DNA from: Flaccisagitta enflata
Taxonomy: Eukaryota; Chaetognatha; Sagittoidea; Aphragmophora
Assembly (NCBI GenBank): GCA_965153355.1
Contig: OZ231127.1
Span: 99,820,001-99,884,000 of the forward strand
Length of the DNA: 64,000 nt
Reading direction: 5' to 3'
Positions within the stretch are counted from its first letter, which is position 1. Each line of letters starts with the position of its first letter. The translations under genes were made by a program, and so were the position numbers. The notes beneath the pieces were generated by a model. The model was given only the letters and a program-made list of their open reading frames with translations, had not been told where the DNA came from and ran no database searches. Shown here piece after piece: positions 9,142-21,331 of this stretch.

Positions 9142-10195
9142 CTGTTGAGAAAATTTTGGCGTTGGCCTTGAATTTTTCTTCTTTTCAGCGAAGAAGGAAT
9201 GTTTAGGGTAGGGTTTGATCTCGAATCTGCTGAATTGGTTATCTCACCTCTGATTGGTCCGCTGCGCTCCCCGGGAGGAGGAGGACGGGGAGAATGAAGG
9301 AGAGGAGGGGGTGATATCTCATTTTCACGATTTGTCTGTTGTTCTCTTGTCTTCCACTCGAGGTGATTGTAACTTGTTTGTCAGTATCTTGTCAGTATCT
9401 TGTCAGTACTTGTCACTTTCATTACCACAACACGCACTTTGTTGATTTGAGTGGTCGAGGTGTTGAGGAAAGGTGAAGTGTTGATTTTGCTTTCGGAGCG
9501 CAGAGTCCAATTTCCATGTACAGATTTCTGCGATTATGATTTCTATTTCGTCCTTTAACTTTCCGTCGGCGGTTGTTATTGTTTGTCATAATGCGGAATG
9601 ATTGTACTTCAATTTTCGGCGTGCCTCGAATGACGTGAATGACTATGAATGTTTGACTCACGTGTTTCTTTCGATTGAATGGTATGTTGAGAATTGTGTT
9701 CTTATGTTAGGTATGTCTGATTGAATGTTGGATAACCTTTACATTGGTGGTTTTTCATCTCTGTAACATCTAGAGATTTTCCACATATCAAAATTTTTTG
9801 ATTTTTTTTAGATCCGTTCTTTTCTAAATTTTTCTAAGAATTAGTTTTTAAACGTATCAATATTAGTCGGGGTCCGAGCTTTTGTTTTCTAGACATTATC
9901 TTCACCTATCCTAAATAGATTGAAGATGATCTCTAGGTAGTGTAGGCCGAGTCATGAACCGCCCGGTTGTGACCTTTGGTATTATTATTATTATCAAATT
10001 CTCTCTGCCTCTCGCTTTTTGCATTGCTCGACTGCGCTCCAATTTTCTCTTTAGTCTGGAATATAGCCTTCTTTCTTTTAGCTCAATTTCTTTCTCTCTC
10101 TCTCAATTAATGATAATTAAGCAGTCAAGAAATTGATCAAGAATAGATCTATAGCCAGGACGGATGATCATCATTCGGATGATCATTCGTTACTA
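9142..10195. other. No feature resolved
   Basis: Mixed unique-looking sequence. It may hold further minus-strand exons (one basic 79-residue frame at 9422-9661 has no family match), plus short ATT and CT runs. Nothing is firm enough to call. Confidence 0.3.
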
Positions 10196-10383
10196 TACCT
10201 TCAGTCAGCCCTCTATAGAATCTCATCAACTCCTTCAGGTAGGATGAACGAAAGTCCCCCTGTGTTCTGCAGGACTTCGTCCCCTTCGGGGCCGCTGCCC
10301 TGCTTCCCCTCACTCCATTTCACAACCACTCAAAGCAGGGCAACGAGTATCGCTGACCACATATTGCCATTAAGCGACTTGTT
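10196..10383 (+). mobile_element. F1 foldback element, right end only
   Basis: Contains the right inverted end (AAAGTCCCCCTGTGTTCTGC, then GGACTTCGTCCCCTTCGGGG and CCGCTGCCCTGC), then the tail AAAGCAGGGCAACGAGTATC ending near GCGACTTGTT. The left end and the minisatellite are missing. Confidence 0.7.
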
Positions 10384-10683
10384 ATTATTCGTCTGTCAGA
10401 ATGCATCTGCGTAAAGAGTGGTTGGTCTGTCGGTCGGTCGGTCCGTCGGTTGGCTGGTTGATCGTGGTCGTCCGCTACGCCTGCGCAAAAAACCGCGTTT
10501 CTTGGCTGTTTTTGGCTATGGTGAGATCCTTCACTGAAACTAATGATTAATCAACATGTCTTTTCACCCATCTGTTCGTCCATCTGTCTCTCTATACATA
10601 TGTCACATGATCAATACACGCTGAGACACAGCCCGGACGCATTGTTGTCCGGTCGGGCTTGTTTTTTTCTTTTTCCTCCTTTT
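10384..10683. repeat. Dispersed repeat shared with 45300-45800
   Basis: The GGTCTGTCGGTCGGTCGG run, CTTGGCTGTTTTTGGC, GGTGAGATCCTTCACTGAA and the GTCCATCTGTCTCTCTATA block recur, diverged, at 45320-45800. That copy carries an F2 insertion, so this one approximates the empty site. A small hairpin CCGGAC/GTCCGG sits near 10633-10652. Confidence 0.55.
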
Positions 10684-11262
10684 GGGCAGCAGCCCCGAAG
10701 GGGTCGGTGACCTATGCTTTCACACTTCTCCTCCTTCCTCTTCTTCTTCTTCTTCTCCTTCTCCGTCCCCCCCCCCACCCAACGCAAATCCTACTATGAG
10801 GTCCAATCCCAGTCTCGAGGCCTATATCCCAGTCTCAAGGTCGAAATCCTATCCTTGAGGCCCAAATCCCATTCTTTAGGCCAAAATCCCATCCTTGAGG
10901 CCAAAATCCCAGTCTCTGCCCAAATCCCAGCTTGAGGCCCAATCCCAGCCTTGAGGCCCAAACTCAACTGGCACTCCAAATCCAGGCTCAGGCCAAAATC
11001 CCAGCCTGAAGGCCCTAATCTCAGCCTGAAGGCCTACCTCTTAGCCTGGGCCCAAAATCCCAGCCCTAGGCCTGAATCCCTGCCCAAAATGCCAGCCCCA
11101 AGGCCTAAATCCAAGCCCTAAGGCCCCAATCCGAATCGCTAGAAGGAGGAGAAAATTCCTCGTATGTGTGAAAGCATAGGTCATCGACCCCTTCGGGGCC
11201 CTGCCATGCTCCCTCCCTTAACCTTAATCACAACCTACTTGGGCAGGGCACGGGCATCTTTA
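10684..11262 (+). mobile_element. F1 foldback element (copy b)
   Basis: Left end GGGCAGCAGCCCCGAAGGGG then GACCTATGCTTTCACAC; right end mirrored (GTGTGAAAGCATAGGTC then GACCCCTTCGGGG). The interior is a degenerate 20-bp minisatellite built on GAGGCCCAAATCCCAGCC. Confidence 0.8.
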
Positions 11263-11297
11263 TTCTTTTTTCTTTTCTTTTTTTTTTTTTCTTTTTT

Positions 11298-12570
11298 GGG
11301 CAGCGGCCCAGGTGACGAAGTCCTGTAGAACACAGGGGGATTTTGGTTCGTCCGTTCGTTCGTCCGTTCGTCCGTTAGTCTCCCCTTCATCAGACTCCTC
11401 AGGCCTCAAATCCAGCCTCTGACCTGGCTCTCAACCTGCCTCTCAGGCTGCAATCCACTCTCTCTGGTCTCAAATCCAGCCTCCTAGGCCTCACCTCAGG
11501 CCTCTCAGGCCTCAGATCTGGCCTCTCATGCCACAAATCTGGCCTCTGTCCGGGACCTGGCCTTCAGGCCTCAAATCTGGCTTCTCAGGACTCAAATCCA
11601 AATTCTCAGGCCTCAAACCTGGCCTCTCATGCCTCAAATTAGGCCTCTCAGGCCTCAAATCAGCCATCTAAACCTCTATTCATTGCTCCAAGGCTTCAAA
11701 TCAAATCCTCTGGCTCCTCTTGCCTTAATCCAGCTTCCTCAAGCCTCTGCTAGCCCCTCCTGCTTCCAATTGGCATTCTGAGGCTTTATTCAGCCTTTCT
11801 TAGACTCCACACACTGTCCTTCGGATCGGACTGTGAAATGCAAAACCTTTATAGCTCTTAAACTACTTGGAAAAAAATCATGAAATTTTCAGTGAATATT
11901 GGTAACATGTGACGGTTTTTGCATGTCAAAGCTCAGATCATAGTATAGAAAAGGTGAAGGGGAAAAAAATATTGAAAGAAAACCCATTTTTTATCAATAT
12001 CATTTTTTCCCTATTTCCTTAAAAAGGAGTTGTTTTTATCTGCTTGAAATTGCTTTGCATTTCAACAAAAACTTTTGGATTTATTTTCAATAACAGATGT
12101 TAACTTATGTATTATCTATTTGCTGCGTATTCTGAGAAAAAAACAGCACCTTCCGAAAAAAGAACAGGTTAAAAAAATGGTTTTGCTTAAAAAATGGATG
12201 TTTTTTCAATATTTTGTTTCCCCTCACCTTTTCTTTACTATGATCTGAGCTTTGACATGCAAAAACCGTCACATATTACCAATATTCACTGAAAATTTCA
12301 AAACTTTTTTCTTAGCGGTTTAGAAGCTATGAAGGTTTTCCATTTCACAGTCCGATCCGAAGACGGTGTAAGTTTAGGCTCATGAATGCCTTCAGTCAGC
12401 CCTCTATAGCATCTCATCCGCTTCTTCAGGTAGGACGAACGAAAGTCCCCCTGTGTTCTACAGGACTTCGTCCCCTTCGGGGCCGCTGCCCTGCTTCCCG
12501 TCACTCGAATTCACAATCACTCAAAGAGGCAACGGGTATCGCTGACTACATATTGCCCTTAGGGACGGTT
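11298..12570 (+). mobile_element. F1 foldback element (copy c), carrying a MITE
   Basis: Left end GGGCAGCGGCCCAGGTGACG; right end GACGAACGAAAGTCCCCCTG onward. The minisatellite is of the 21-bp TCAGGCCTCAAATCTGGCCTC type. It is interrupted at about 11812-12370 by a TIR element; copy d (13047-13075) shows the corresponding uninterrupted sequence. Confidence 0.8.
11812..12370. mobile_element. TIR/MITE element (CACYGT ends)
   Basis: Long inverted repeat of about 150 bp per arm: CACTGTCCTTCGGATCGGAC at the left, GTCCGATCCGAAGACGGTG at the right. Inner shared blocks include TGACGGTTTTTGCATGTCAA. A TA follows the right end, suggesting Tc1/mariner-like targeting. No transposase. A related element is at 59788-60778. 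Confidence 0.75.
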
Positions 12571-12587
12571 TTTTTCTTTTCTCCTTT

Positions 12588-13260
12588 GGGCAGCGGCCTC
12601 TGAAGGGGACGAAGTCCTGTAGAACACAGGGGTGACTTTCTGCTCTTCGCCTGCCCGTTCGTCCGTCCGTCCGTCTTTAGCGTCCCCCTTCACTGTGACT
12701 CCATAGGCCTCTTCAAATTCGGCCTCCCAGGCCTCAAATCCAGCCTCTCAGGTCTCAAATCCAGCCTCCCAGGCCATAAATTCGGCCTCTCAGGCCTCAA
12801 ATCTGGCCTCTCAGGCCTCAAATCTGGCCTCTCAGGCCTCAAATCTGGCTTCTCAGGCCTCAAACCTGGCCTCTCATGCCTCCAATTTGGCCTCTCAGGC
12901 CTCAAATCAGCCATCTAAACCTCTCAGGCTTTATTGCTCTCAGGCTTCAAATCAGTCCTCTGGCTTTCAAACCTAATCCAGGGCCTTCTGCCTCAAGTCA
13001 GCCCTCTCAAGCTTCCGATCCCATTCTCAGGCCTTATATCAGCCTTCTTAGACCTCAGTTTAGGCTCTTGAATGCCTTCAGTCAGCCCTCTTTAGCATCT
13101 CATCCACTTCTTCAGGTAGGACGAACGAAAGTTCCCCTGTGTTCTACAGGACTTCGTCCCCTTCGGGGCCGCTGCCCTGCTTCCCCTCACTCCAATTCAC
13201 AATCACTCAAAGCAGGGCAACGGGTATCGCTGACCACATATTGCCCTTGGGCGACCTGTT
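12588..13260 (+). mobile_element. F1 foldback element (copy d)
   Basis: Complete: GGGCAGCGGCCTCTGAAGGG left end, about 15 copies of the 21-bp unit CTCTCAGGCCTCAAATCTGGC, right end with CTTCGTCCCCTTCGGGGCCG, and tail ending TTGGGCGACCTGTT. Confidence 0.85.
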
Positions 13261-13346
13261 TTCTCTCTTCTTTTCTTTTAGAGCCCCTGGGCCCCTGAAG
13301 CCAGGGCCCCCATACCAGGCTGGGGCACTTCCCTCCCCGCCCCTTT

Positions 13347-13866
13347 GGACAGCGGCCCTTAAGGGGACAAAGTCTTCCAGAACACAGGGGGACTTTTGTT
13401 CGTCCATTTGTTCGTTCGTCCGTCCGTCCGTTCGTTAGTCTCCTGTAGTCTCTCTCAGGCCTGGAAATCTGCCCTCTCAGGCTTGACATTCTGCTCCTCT
13501 CATGACTCCACTTTTCTGTCTTTGTAGGGCCTGCCTTCAGGCCTGAAATGTCCTCCCAGGCCTTGGAATCTCCTGCAGATTCCAAGGCCCAGAGGGCAGA
13601 TTTCTGGCCTGCGTGAGGGCAGATTTCAGGCCTGAGAGGGCAGATTTCAGGCCTGAGAGGGCAGATTTCAGGCCTGAGAGGGCCTGGGAGGGACTGACAG
13701 ACGGACTGACGGACGAACGAATGGAACAAAGAAAAAGTCCTCCTGTGTTCTACAGGACTCTGTCTCCTTCTGGGGCCGCTGCCCTGTTTCCTTCCTCATT
13801 CCACTTACACCATGCAAAGCAGGGCAACGGGTATCGCTGACCTCATATTGCCCTTGGGCGACCTGT
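13347..13866 (+). mobile_element. F1 foldback element (copy e)
   Basis: Left end GGACAGCGGCCCTTAAGGGG; right end GTCCTCCTGTGTTCTACAGG. The interior has inverted blocks of the AGGCCTGAAATCTGCCCTCT unit. The tail is GCAGGGCAACGGGTATCGC...GGGCGACCTGTT. Confidence 0.8.
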
Positions 13867-13872
13867 TTTATA

Positions 13873-14360
13873 TACAGTAGATCTTGTCTAGACTTGAGAT
13901 AACGGGGGCAAGCACTGTGGAAAGACGAATGAAGGCAGGGGAGTGATATTTGGATCATAGATTAATCAAAGGATGTTTAATTCCCCAATATTTTGAGAGA
14001 TTTTTTTAAGGAACATTGTTGTGAACACTTACAGGTCTTCTTCACAGTAGAGGTTTCAGACAGTACCATTGCTTGCCGTTGCTAGAGCGTATCCATGTGT
14101 GACAACCCCTAGCCACCGCTAAACGAGCGACATTCTTACAGAACATACTGTGGGAAAGTTGTAGCAAATTTCATTCTAAAAAATGTTCCCTAAAAAAATT
14201 TCTCAAAATATTGTTATTTTAGCGAAAATACATAGAAATGCGTTTCCATGGCAACCAGCGATCATGGGCAATCTATGTTTGAAATATCACTCCTCTGGCT
14301 TCAATTGTTTTGTTACAATGCTTGCCCCTGTTATCTCAAGTCTAGACGAGATCTACTGTA
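13873..14360. mobile_element. TIR/MITE element with TA borders
   Basis: Ends TACAGTAGATCTTGTCTAGA and TCTAGACGAGATCTACTGTA, extending inward about 50 bp (GACTTGAGATAACGGGGGCA matched at the right). An inner inverted block with TCTCAAAATATTG also pairs. 488 bp, no transposase; TA flanks fit Tc1/mariner-like insertion. Confidence 0.8.
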
Positions 14361-14429
14361 TTCAATGAAATTAAGATACTTAAAATCTATCCTCCAGTCC
14401 AAGTTGTCTTTGCTCCCATCGCACTGTAG

Positions 14430-15661
14430 GTCATTGACAGGCCTTTTTTTAGAGCGAGCCCGCGAGCCCGAGGCTCCCTATTTTGCAGTTGGGCTCTCAC
14501 TTTTTGCTGGCTCTGAGCCCGGCGGGCTCTCTGTAATTTGGTGAGACATGTTAGTGGATTTGAACATTATTGTAGAATTTCAAAAGAGCACACTATGGCC
14601 AAAAAAAAAAAAAAGGAAAAACAAAAAAGAAAAAAAACCCGAGCAAAATGTTGTTATTGTTATACATTCAAGCAAAGAGAAAATCCTAGCAAAATCCATG
14701 GTCATTGCTCAATGAAATGCTCTGTGAAAGCTCTTTCAAATAGGACCTTTGTGGTTGTCCTATCTCCATTTATTTCGAAATAGCATTAGAATGAAGACAG
14801 GTGGTCAAAAACTGGAAAATTCATTACAGTCTTCAGGATTCTTTTTTAAAGTAGAAGAATTGAACGTAACAATTTGTTCTTGGTGCCATTTTTAAAATTT
14901 TAAGCTTAAATTGAGAATTGCGTTGCTATTTAAGCTTAAATTGAGAATTGCGTCGCTATTTTAGTGTTTTGACGTTGCTTTTTTTCCTCTGCCCAAATAC
15001 CTGATTCCCCTGGGCACTAGGGTGACTTAAAATATGGTCAAATCCAGTTCTCGTCTTCCTCGCGGGAGAAATGTAACTATTTCCATCATAGATGGTAACT
15101 CTAAAATCTGGAGATGATCTGACAAAGTTTACTCATGGCCGCAACCCCACCCCATTCCCATTATAAAAGATAGGATGCTGCAGAGGCCAAATTCCTTCCT
15201 GCATATTTTCTATGGGAAATGAGGGTTGCATGAGTAACTTCATTTGATTGCCACCAGATTTTAGGGTTATCATCTGTGATGGAAATGGTCTCATTTCTCC
15301 CAGGGAGACCAGATTCAAATATGACCATACTTTCAGTCACCCTACTGGGCACTGCCCCGTCCACCCGGAACTAGGGCAACTGTATATCCAGCTTTTTTAA
15401 AAATTGTAATGTAATTGAGTCTGATTTAGATAGATCACATATGATGATTTCCTCTTTAGGTAATACCCTTGTATTTCTGGTTACAGAGATACAAAAGAAA
15501 GCCACTGTTTTATGCCAGTGCTATGATGTAAGCTCACATGATTAGATAATTGTTTATTTGCTGCCGGGCTCGCTGTTTTTCCGTCGGGCTCTGTAAAATT
15601 GTGCGGAGAGAGCCCGACTGGCTCTGTCAATAAATTCACCAAAAAAAGGCCTGGTCATTGA
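14430..15661. mobile_element. hAT-like non-autonomous transposon with 8-bp TSD
   Basis: The element proper is 14438-15653. Its ends are CAGGCCTTTTTTT and AAAAAAAGGCCTG, flanked by an exact 8-bp duplication GTCATTGA (14430-14437 and 15654-15661). The 8-bp duplication and CAGGCC ends are hallmarks of hAT elements. GAGCCCG-rich subterminal blocks lie at both ends. No transposase frame. It inserted into an F1 right end (GGTCATTGACCCCT) and itself contains another MITE. Confidence 0.85.
15010..15352. mobile_element. Nested hAT-like MITE with 8-bp TSD
   Basis: The element is 15018-15344, with near-complete inverted arms (TAGGGTGACTTAAAATATGG left; matching AGTCACCCTA right). It is flanked by an exact 8-bp duplication CTGGGCAC (15010-15017, 15345-15352). 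327 bp, non-coding. Confidence 0.85.
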
Positions 15662-15807
15662 CCCCTCTGAAGTCGCTGCCCTGCTCCACCTTCAACTTCA
15701 AGCTCAACCTACTCAGCACAGTACGGCTATGCTTTCTGACAGAAGATTTGTGACAAGAATGATATATATCACTCCGGTTTTTTCTGCATTTTTGTGTAGG
15801 TCATGTC

Positions 15808-15875
15808 CATACAAATCAAGGACTATCCAGTGAAAAATCATCCCTAGCGCGCATTTTTTTAGCTTCATTTTGCAC
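15808..15875. repeat. 68-bp direct duplication, left copy
   Basis: Identical over 68 bp to 16057-16124. The two copies flank an F2 element exactly. Confidence 0.95.
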
Positions 15876-16056
15876 GCGACTCTATGACCCACTCTGTCCG
15901 TCTGTCCGTCTGTCGGTCGGAAACCCTTAGCTTTTTTTCGCCGTTTTACGTCATTTTAAGTTATTTTGAGTCATTTTGAGTTATTTAAAGTTAATCTGAG
16001 TCAATTTACTTTTGGTCTTTTAGTCTTTTGGTCTTGTGGTTTTATGGTCTTATGGT
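15876..16056 (-). mobile_element. F2 element between 68-bp duplications
   Basis: Starts GCGACTCTATGACCCACTCT, then CTGTCCGTCTGTCGGTCGG, then TTATTTTGAGTCATTTTGAG-type short repeats. It is the minus-strand orientation of the F2 layout. The right (5') end is truncated: no GGCCTTGTT. Confidence 0.7.
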
Positions 16057-16124
16057 CATACAAATCAAGGACTATCCAGTGAAAAATCATCCCTAGCGCG
16101 CATTTTTTTAGCTTCATTTTGCAC
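16057..16124. repeat. 68-bp direct duplication, right copy
   Basis: Identical to 15808-15875. Confidence 0.95.
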
Positions 16125-16504
16125 AAAGAAATTTTCAATTTGGTCTCACTCTTTTTTTAACAGCATATTGTTGATCCTGATAAAGTTCCCTTTCATTTGA
16201 TAGGTCGCACTATATAGTTTTGATGAAAAATTACATTTTCATAATTTAGGCCACCGGTGCAATTTTTGTAACGGTGGCTTAAAAAATGAATGTTATTTCT
16301 TTTTAAAACCATATAGCGCGACCTATCAAATGAAAGGGAATTAGATCAGGATTGACAATATGCTGTCAAACAATTAGTCAGAGCAACCTGCAAAGTTATT
16401 CATGTATAATGAGGCTAAAAATCATAAATTTTTGATTTTTTTTTCAAAATGCGCTCTAGGGATGATTTTCCACTACATAGTTCTTGGTTTGTATGCCTCT
16501 GACT

Positions 16505-16945
16505 TACCACGCGTATAAAAAAAAAAAGACGCACTTTTAAATGGCTCATTTTGCCATAAAGATTCAGAGAAACTAATCAAAATCTGAGACCATTTTAAAG
16601 CCCTTTGAAAGTACTTTCATTTGGCGCCAATCTGGTATTTCTATCTTTTTTTCGTTTAGAAATGGCATTAGTTTGAGTAAAAATGTTGCCTGTTTCAGTT
16701 TCGCAATCCCTATGTAAAATATGCATTTCAGCTTAAAGTGACTACAATTGAAATAACTAGCTTCTAAACTGTTGGAAACTTTTTTATGAGCCGCACTGTA
16801 CAGACCTGAGGTTGGTCTAGAATGAAAGATTTTTGGAAAATCTTTAAAAATGACATAACTGAAAATATTTATATATTTTTATTTTTTTTATCTGTTTTAT
16901 TCATAAATAAAGGGGTGCGTCTTTTCTTTTTTGATTCGCGTGGTA
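16505..16945. mobile_element. TIR/MITE with TACYACGCG ends (copy 1)
   Basis: Ends TACCACGCGTATAAAAAAAA and the inverse of TACCACGCGAATCAAAAAAG. GACGCACTTTTAAATGGC is conserved with copy 2 (42821-43235). Flanking TA suggests Tc1/mariner-like insertion. 441 bp, no transposase. Confidence 0.8.
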
Positions 16946-17279
16946 TCCTGCCTTGTTCAAAAGCCTCATGAAAGGATTATGTCTAACAAATGAAAACAAG
17001 GCAATGTAGGTCGGCTGGTCGGCACACTACTTTTTTTATGATTTTATTTTTTCAACCTCACTGCTCCTGCCCAAACAGTATGGTGACCTCAAATATGGCC
17101 CCTGCCCACCTGCACGCGACTTCGGTAGTCGTGTTTTTGATATGCGTGGTACACAAAAATACAGAAAACCTGGAGTGATATCATTCTTGTCACAAACCTC
17201 AGTCAGAAAGCAGTGACAGGTACCGCTGACTATCTAACGCTTTTGCGACTATTACTTTTTCGGCATTTTTGAGCTTTTC

Positions 17280-17802
17280 GGGCAGCGGCCCCGAAGGGGA
17301 CGAAGTCCTGTAGAACACAGGGGACTTTCGTATGTTCGTCTGTCCGTTCGTTCGTCCGTTCGTCCCCCCCAGGCCCTCTCAGGCCTGAAATCTGCCCTCT
17401 CAGGCCTAAAATCTGCCTTCTCAGGCCTGAAATCTGCCCTCTTAGGCCTTGAATCTGCCCTCTCAGGCCTGAAATTTGCCCTTTCAGACCTGAAACCTGG
17501 TCTCTCAGGTTTTGAATCTGCTCCTCAGGTTTGAAATCTGTCTCTCTCAGACGCAGCCCAGAGTATTAGATTTCAGGCCTGAGAGGGGTGAGATTTTAGG
17601 CCTGAGAGGACAGATTTCAGGCCTGAGAGGGTCTGGGGGCGGACGGACGGATGGACGGATGGACGAACGAACGAAAGTCCCCTGTGTTCTACAGGACTTC
17701 GTCCCCCTCGGGGCCGCTGCCTTGCCTCTCATTCCGATTAACAACCATGCAAAGCAGGGCGACGGGTATCGTTGACCACGTATTGCCCTTGGGCGACCTG
17801 TT
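17280..17802 (+). mobile_element. F1 foldback element (copy f)
   Basis: Left end GGGCAGCGGCCCCGAAGGGG, then ACGAAGTCCTGTAGAACACA. The interior uses the 21-bp unit TGCCCTCTCAGGCCTGAAATC. The right end mirrors the left; the tail ends TTGGGCGACCTG. Confidence 0.85.
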
Positions 17803-17892
17803 GAGCCTACGGCTCCTGCCCGGATGCCCTAGTGACCTTCTCCAGCACTGCTCCTGCCCACCCGCACTAGAGTAGCTGTGTATCCGGCCTTG
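17803..17892 (-). mobile_element. F2-related fragment
   Basis: CACTGCTCCTGCCCACCCGC then GTAGCTGTGTATCCGGCCTT plus GTT, the inverted 5' end of an F2 copy. The body is missing. Confidence 0.5.
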
Positions 17893-18040
17893 TTACGTTA
17901 AATGCCGGTTCTATTTTGTAATTGACAAGTGTTCACGAGAATGGTCAATGAGTCAGGTCTTTATTCCTTTTTCCCATTCTGTAGTTCTCCAATTGCCCTT
18001 TATCACTTTTTCAAGTGTCTTTTGTTTGTCTTTCTGAGAT
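17893..18040 (+). repeat. Dispersed repeat D, partial
   Basis: Diverged copy of the second half of repeat D (AAATGCCGGTTCTATTTTGT; AATGGTCAATG; TTTATCACTTTTTCAAGTGT), running into a GA tract. Confidence 0.65.
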
Positions 18041-18050
18041 AGAGAGAGAA

Positions 18051-18054
<4 letters not shown>

Positions 18055-18136
<82 letters not shown>
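18055..18136. repeat. (GA)n tract
   Basis: About 80 bp of GA with two early interruptions, followed by (ATTTG)n (18135-18155). Confidence 0.95.
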
Positions 18137-18140
<4 letters not shown>

Positions 18141-18323
18141 ATTTGATTTGATTTGTAATGTCTGATAAGCGATAACACTTAAGTACACAAGGTATAAAGA
18201 CATGAGTAATCACATTTTTTCTAGTCTACTGTTCTGTACAAATCCCAGGTAGCGATAAAGAAAACACACACAAAAAGAAAAAAAAAATAGAGCTGAAGAT
18301 CCAAATCCCACGATTCTGACTTG

Positions 18324-18431
<108 letters not shown>

Positions 18432-18507
18432 GATAGACAGACATAGAAAAGAAAGCATTTATAAATAACAATGGATAGCAGGGTTCTAAGTTCTAACCTT
18501 GTTAATC

Positions 18508-18509
<2 letters not shown>

Positions 18510-18584
<75 letters not shown>
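18510..18584. repeat. (GA)n tract
   Basis: 75 bp of pure GA abutting repeat D. Confidence 0.95.
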
Positions 18585-20018
<1,434 letters not shown>

Positions 20019-20197
20019 ATTGATTGATTGATATAATGTCCATAAAATTACGATTACATAATTGTACACGATAACAAGTATCAGTACTAGGACAGACAAT
20101 TTTTTTTTTTTTTTCTTTTTTTATAATTGTGATCTGTAAGTTCCATGTTGAAATAAATAGTATCGCATTATTACGTACCTAGGCAAGTGTATTCTTA

Positions 20198-20199
<2 letters not shown>

Positions 20200-20285
<86 letters not shown>
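20200..20285. repeat. (GA)n tract
   Basis: About 85 bp of pure GA. Confidence 0.95.
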
Positions 20286-20288
<3 letters not shown>

Positions 20289-20797
20289 GAGTCGGAAATC
20301 AAGGGGGATACACAATAAATAGTATCTGATTATGGTTATATTGGGACCGTTTTTACTACAGACCGACCGAACCTCCGGTTCGAACTGTTTTTACTGTACG
20401 GATCACTCTCCCAACTCCGTCACTGAATCCGGAGTGGTCAGTTATCAGTAGGTCACCGAATTCAGTAGGTCAATAAACCGAAGTTTGATGTTTTGTTTAC
20501 TTTTCCTATCGAACGTGCAAATTGGGACTCCAGAATTGCCCTCTAACACAAAAGATGATTCCACAATTAAACATGCATCTGCTTTTCCTTTTCCTAACGA
20601 ATTTACATTGCTCATGCTTCCTTTACAAATAAGATCAATCCCCCCTTTCCTCATCAAAAGAAGGAAAGATCGCCGATCAAGATCGAGAGACTTGATACGC
20701 TTGGTACTAAACTTTACAATGTTGGTGTAAATCACCCTTTTAAAAAGAATTCTTTGGTGTTGTTTGTTGATCTCAGGCTGTCCGTGCCGTCTGTCCC
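20286..20797. other. No gene seen
   Basis: Mixed sequence with CCGACCGAACCTCCGGTTCG near 20363 and CCGAA motifs reminiscent of the tandem CTTCGG block at 23650. No convincing coding frame. Confidence 0.3.
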
Positions 20798-20802
20798 TGT
20801 GT

Positions 20803-20887
<85 letters not shown>

Positions 20888-20942
20888 CACACGTGTGTGT
20901 GTGTGAGTGCGCGTGTGTGTGTGTGTGTGCATGTGTGCATGT
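20798..20942. repeat. (TG)n tract
   Basis: About 145 bp of TG with a central GCGCGCACACG interruption; potential Z-DNA former. Confidence 0.95.
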
Positions 20943-21052
20943 TTAGGGATCGTCTGAAGGTTAACTTTGGCTTCGACCTTCGGGTCAGGATACTGCTCTA
21001 ATAATCAAAATTAACATTATTTTTCTTTGAAAAGTAAAATATTTCATTTATG

Positions 21053-21168
<116 letters not shown>

Positions 21169-21331
21169 AAAAAAGACATATATACAAAAAAACTGTGAAA
21201 AAAACAATAAAAAAATATCATAAAAATTGGTACAAATATAAATAATTATATTAGAAAAATTATAAGAAAAAATCCTATGCCTATCATTTTTTCTTTATAG
21301 GATGATTTGAAATAAAGAAATATATACCAGT

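Larger units (their letters stand above)
15731..17211. mobile_element. Large palindromic TIR element
   Basis: Ends GCTTTCTGACAGAAGATTTG and the inverted counterpart (GTCAGAAAGC at 17202-17211). Matching arms continue for about 70 bp (GTGACAAGAATGATAT) and again inward (CCCTTTCATTTGATAGGTCG against 16316-16336 inverted). The arms hold an F2 insertion on the left, and a MITE plus an F2-like fragment (17040-17135) on the right. No coding region. Confidence 0.75.
15662..17255 (+). mobile_element. F1 right tail, split by a palindromic element
   Basis: CCCCTCTGAAGTCGCTGCCC and following tail at 15662-15730 continue at 17212 as AGTGACAGGTACCGCTGAC, ending TTTTGCGACTATT. The F1 body to the left was lost or moved by the hAT insertion. 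Confidence 0.6.

Noticed and set aside
12690-12914. CRISPR-like appearance of 21-bp repeats in F1 elements
   Set aside because: Units are adjacent with no unique spacers, lie between foldback ends, and the genome is eukaryotic.
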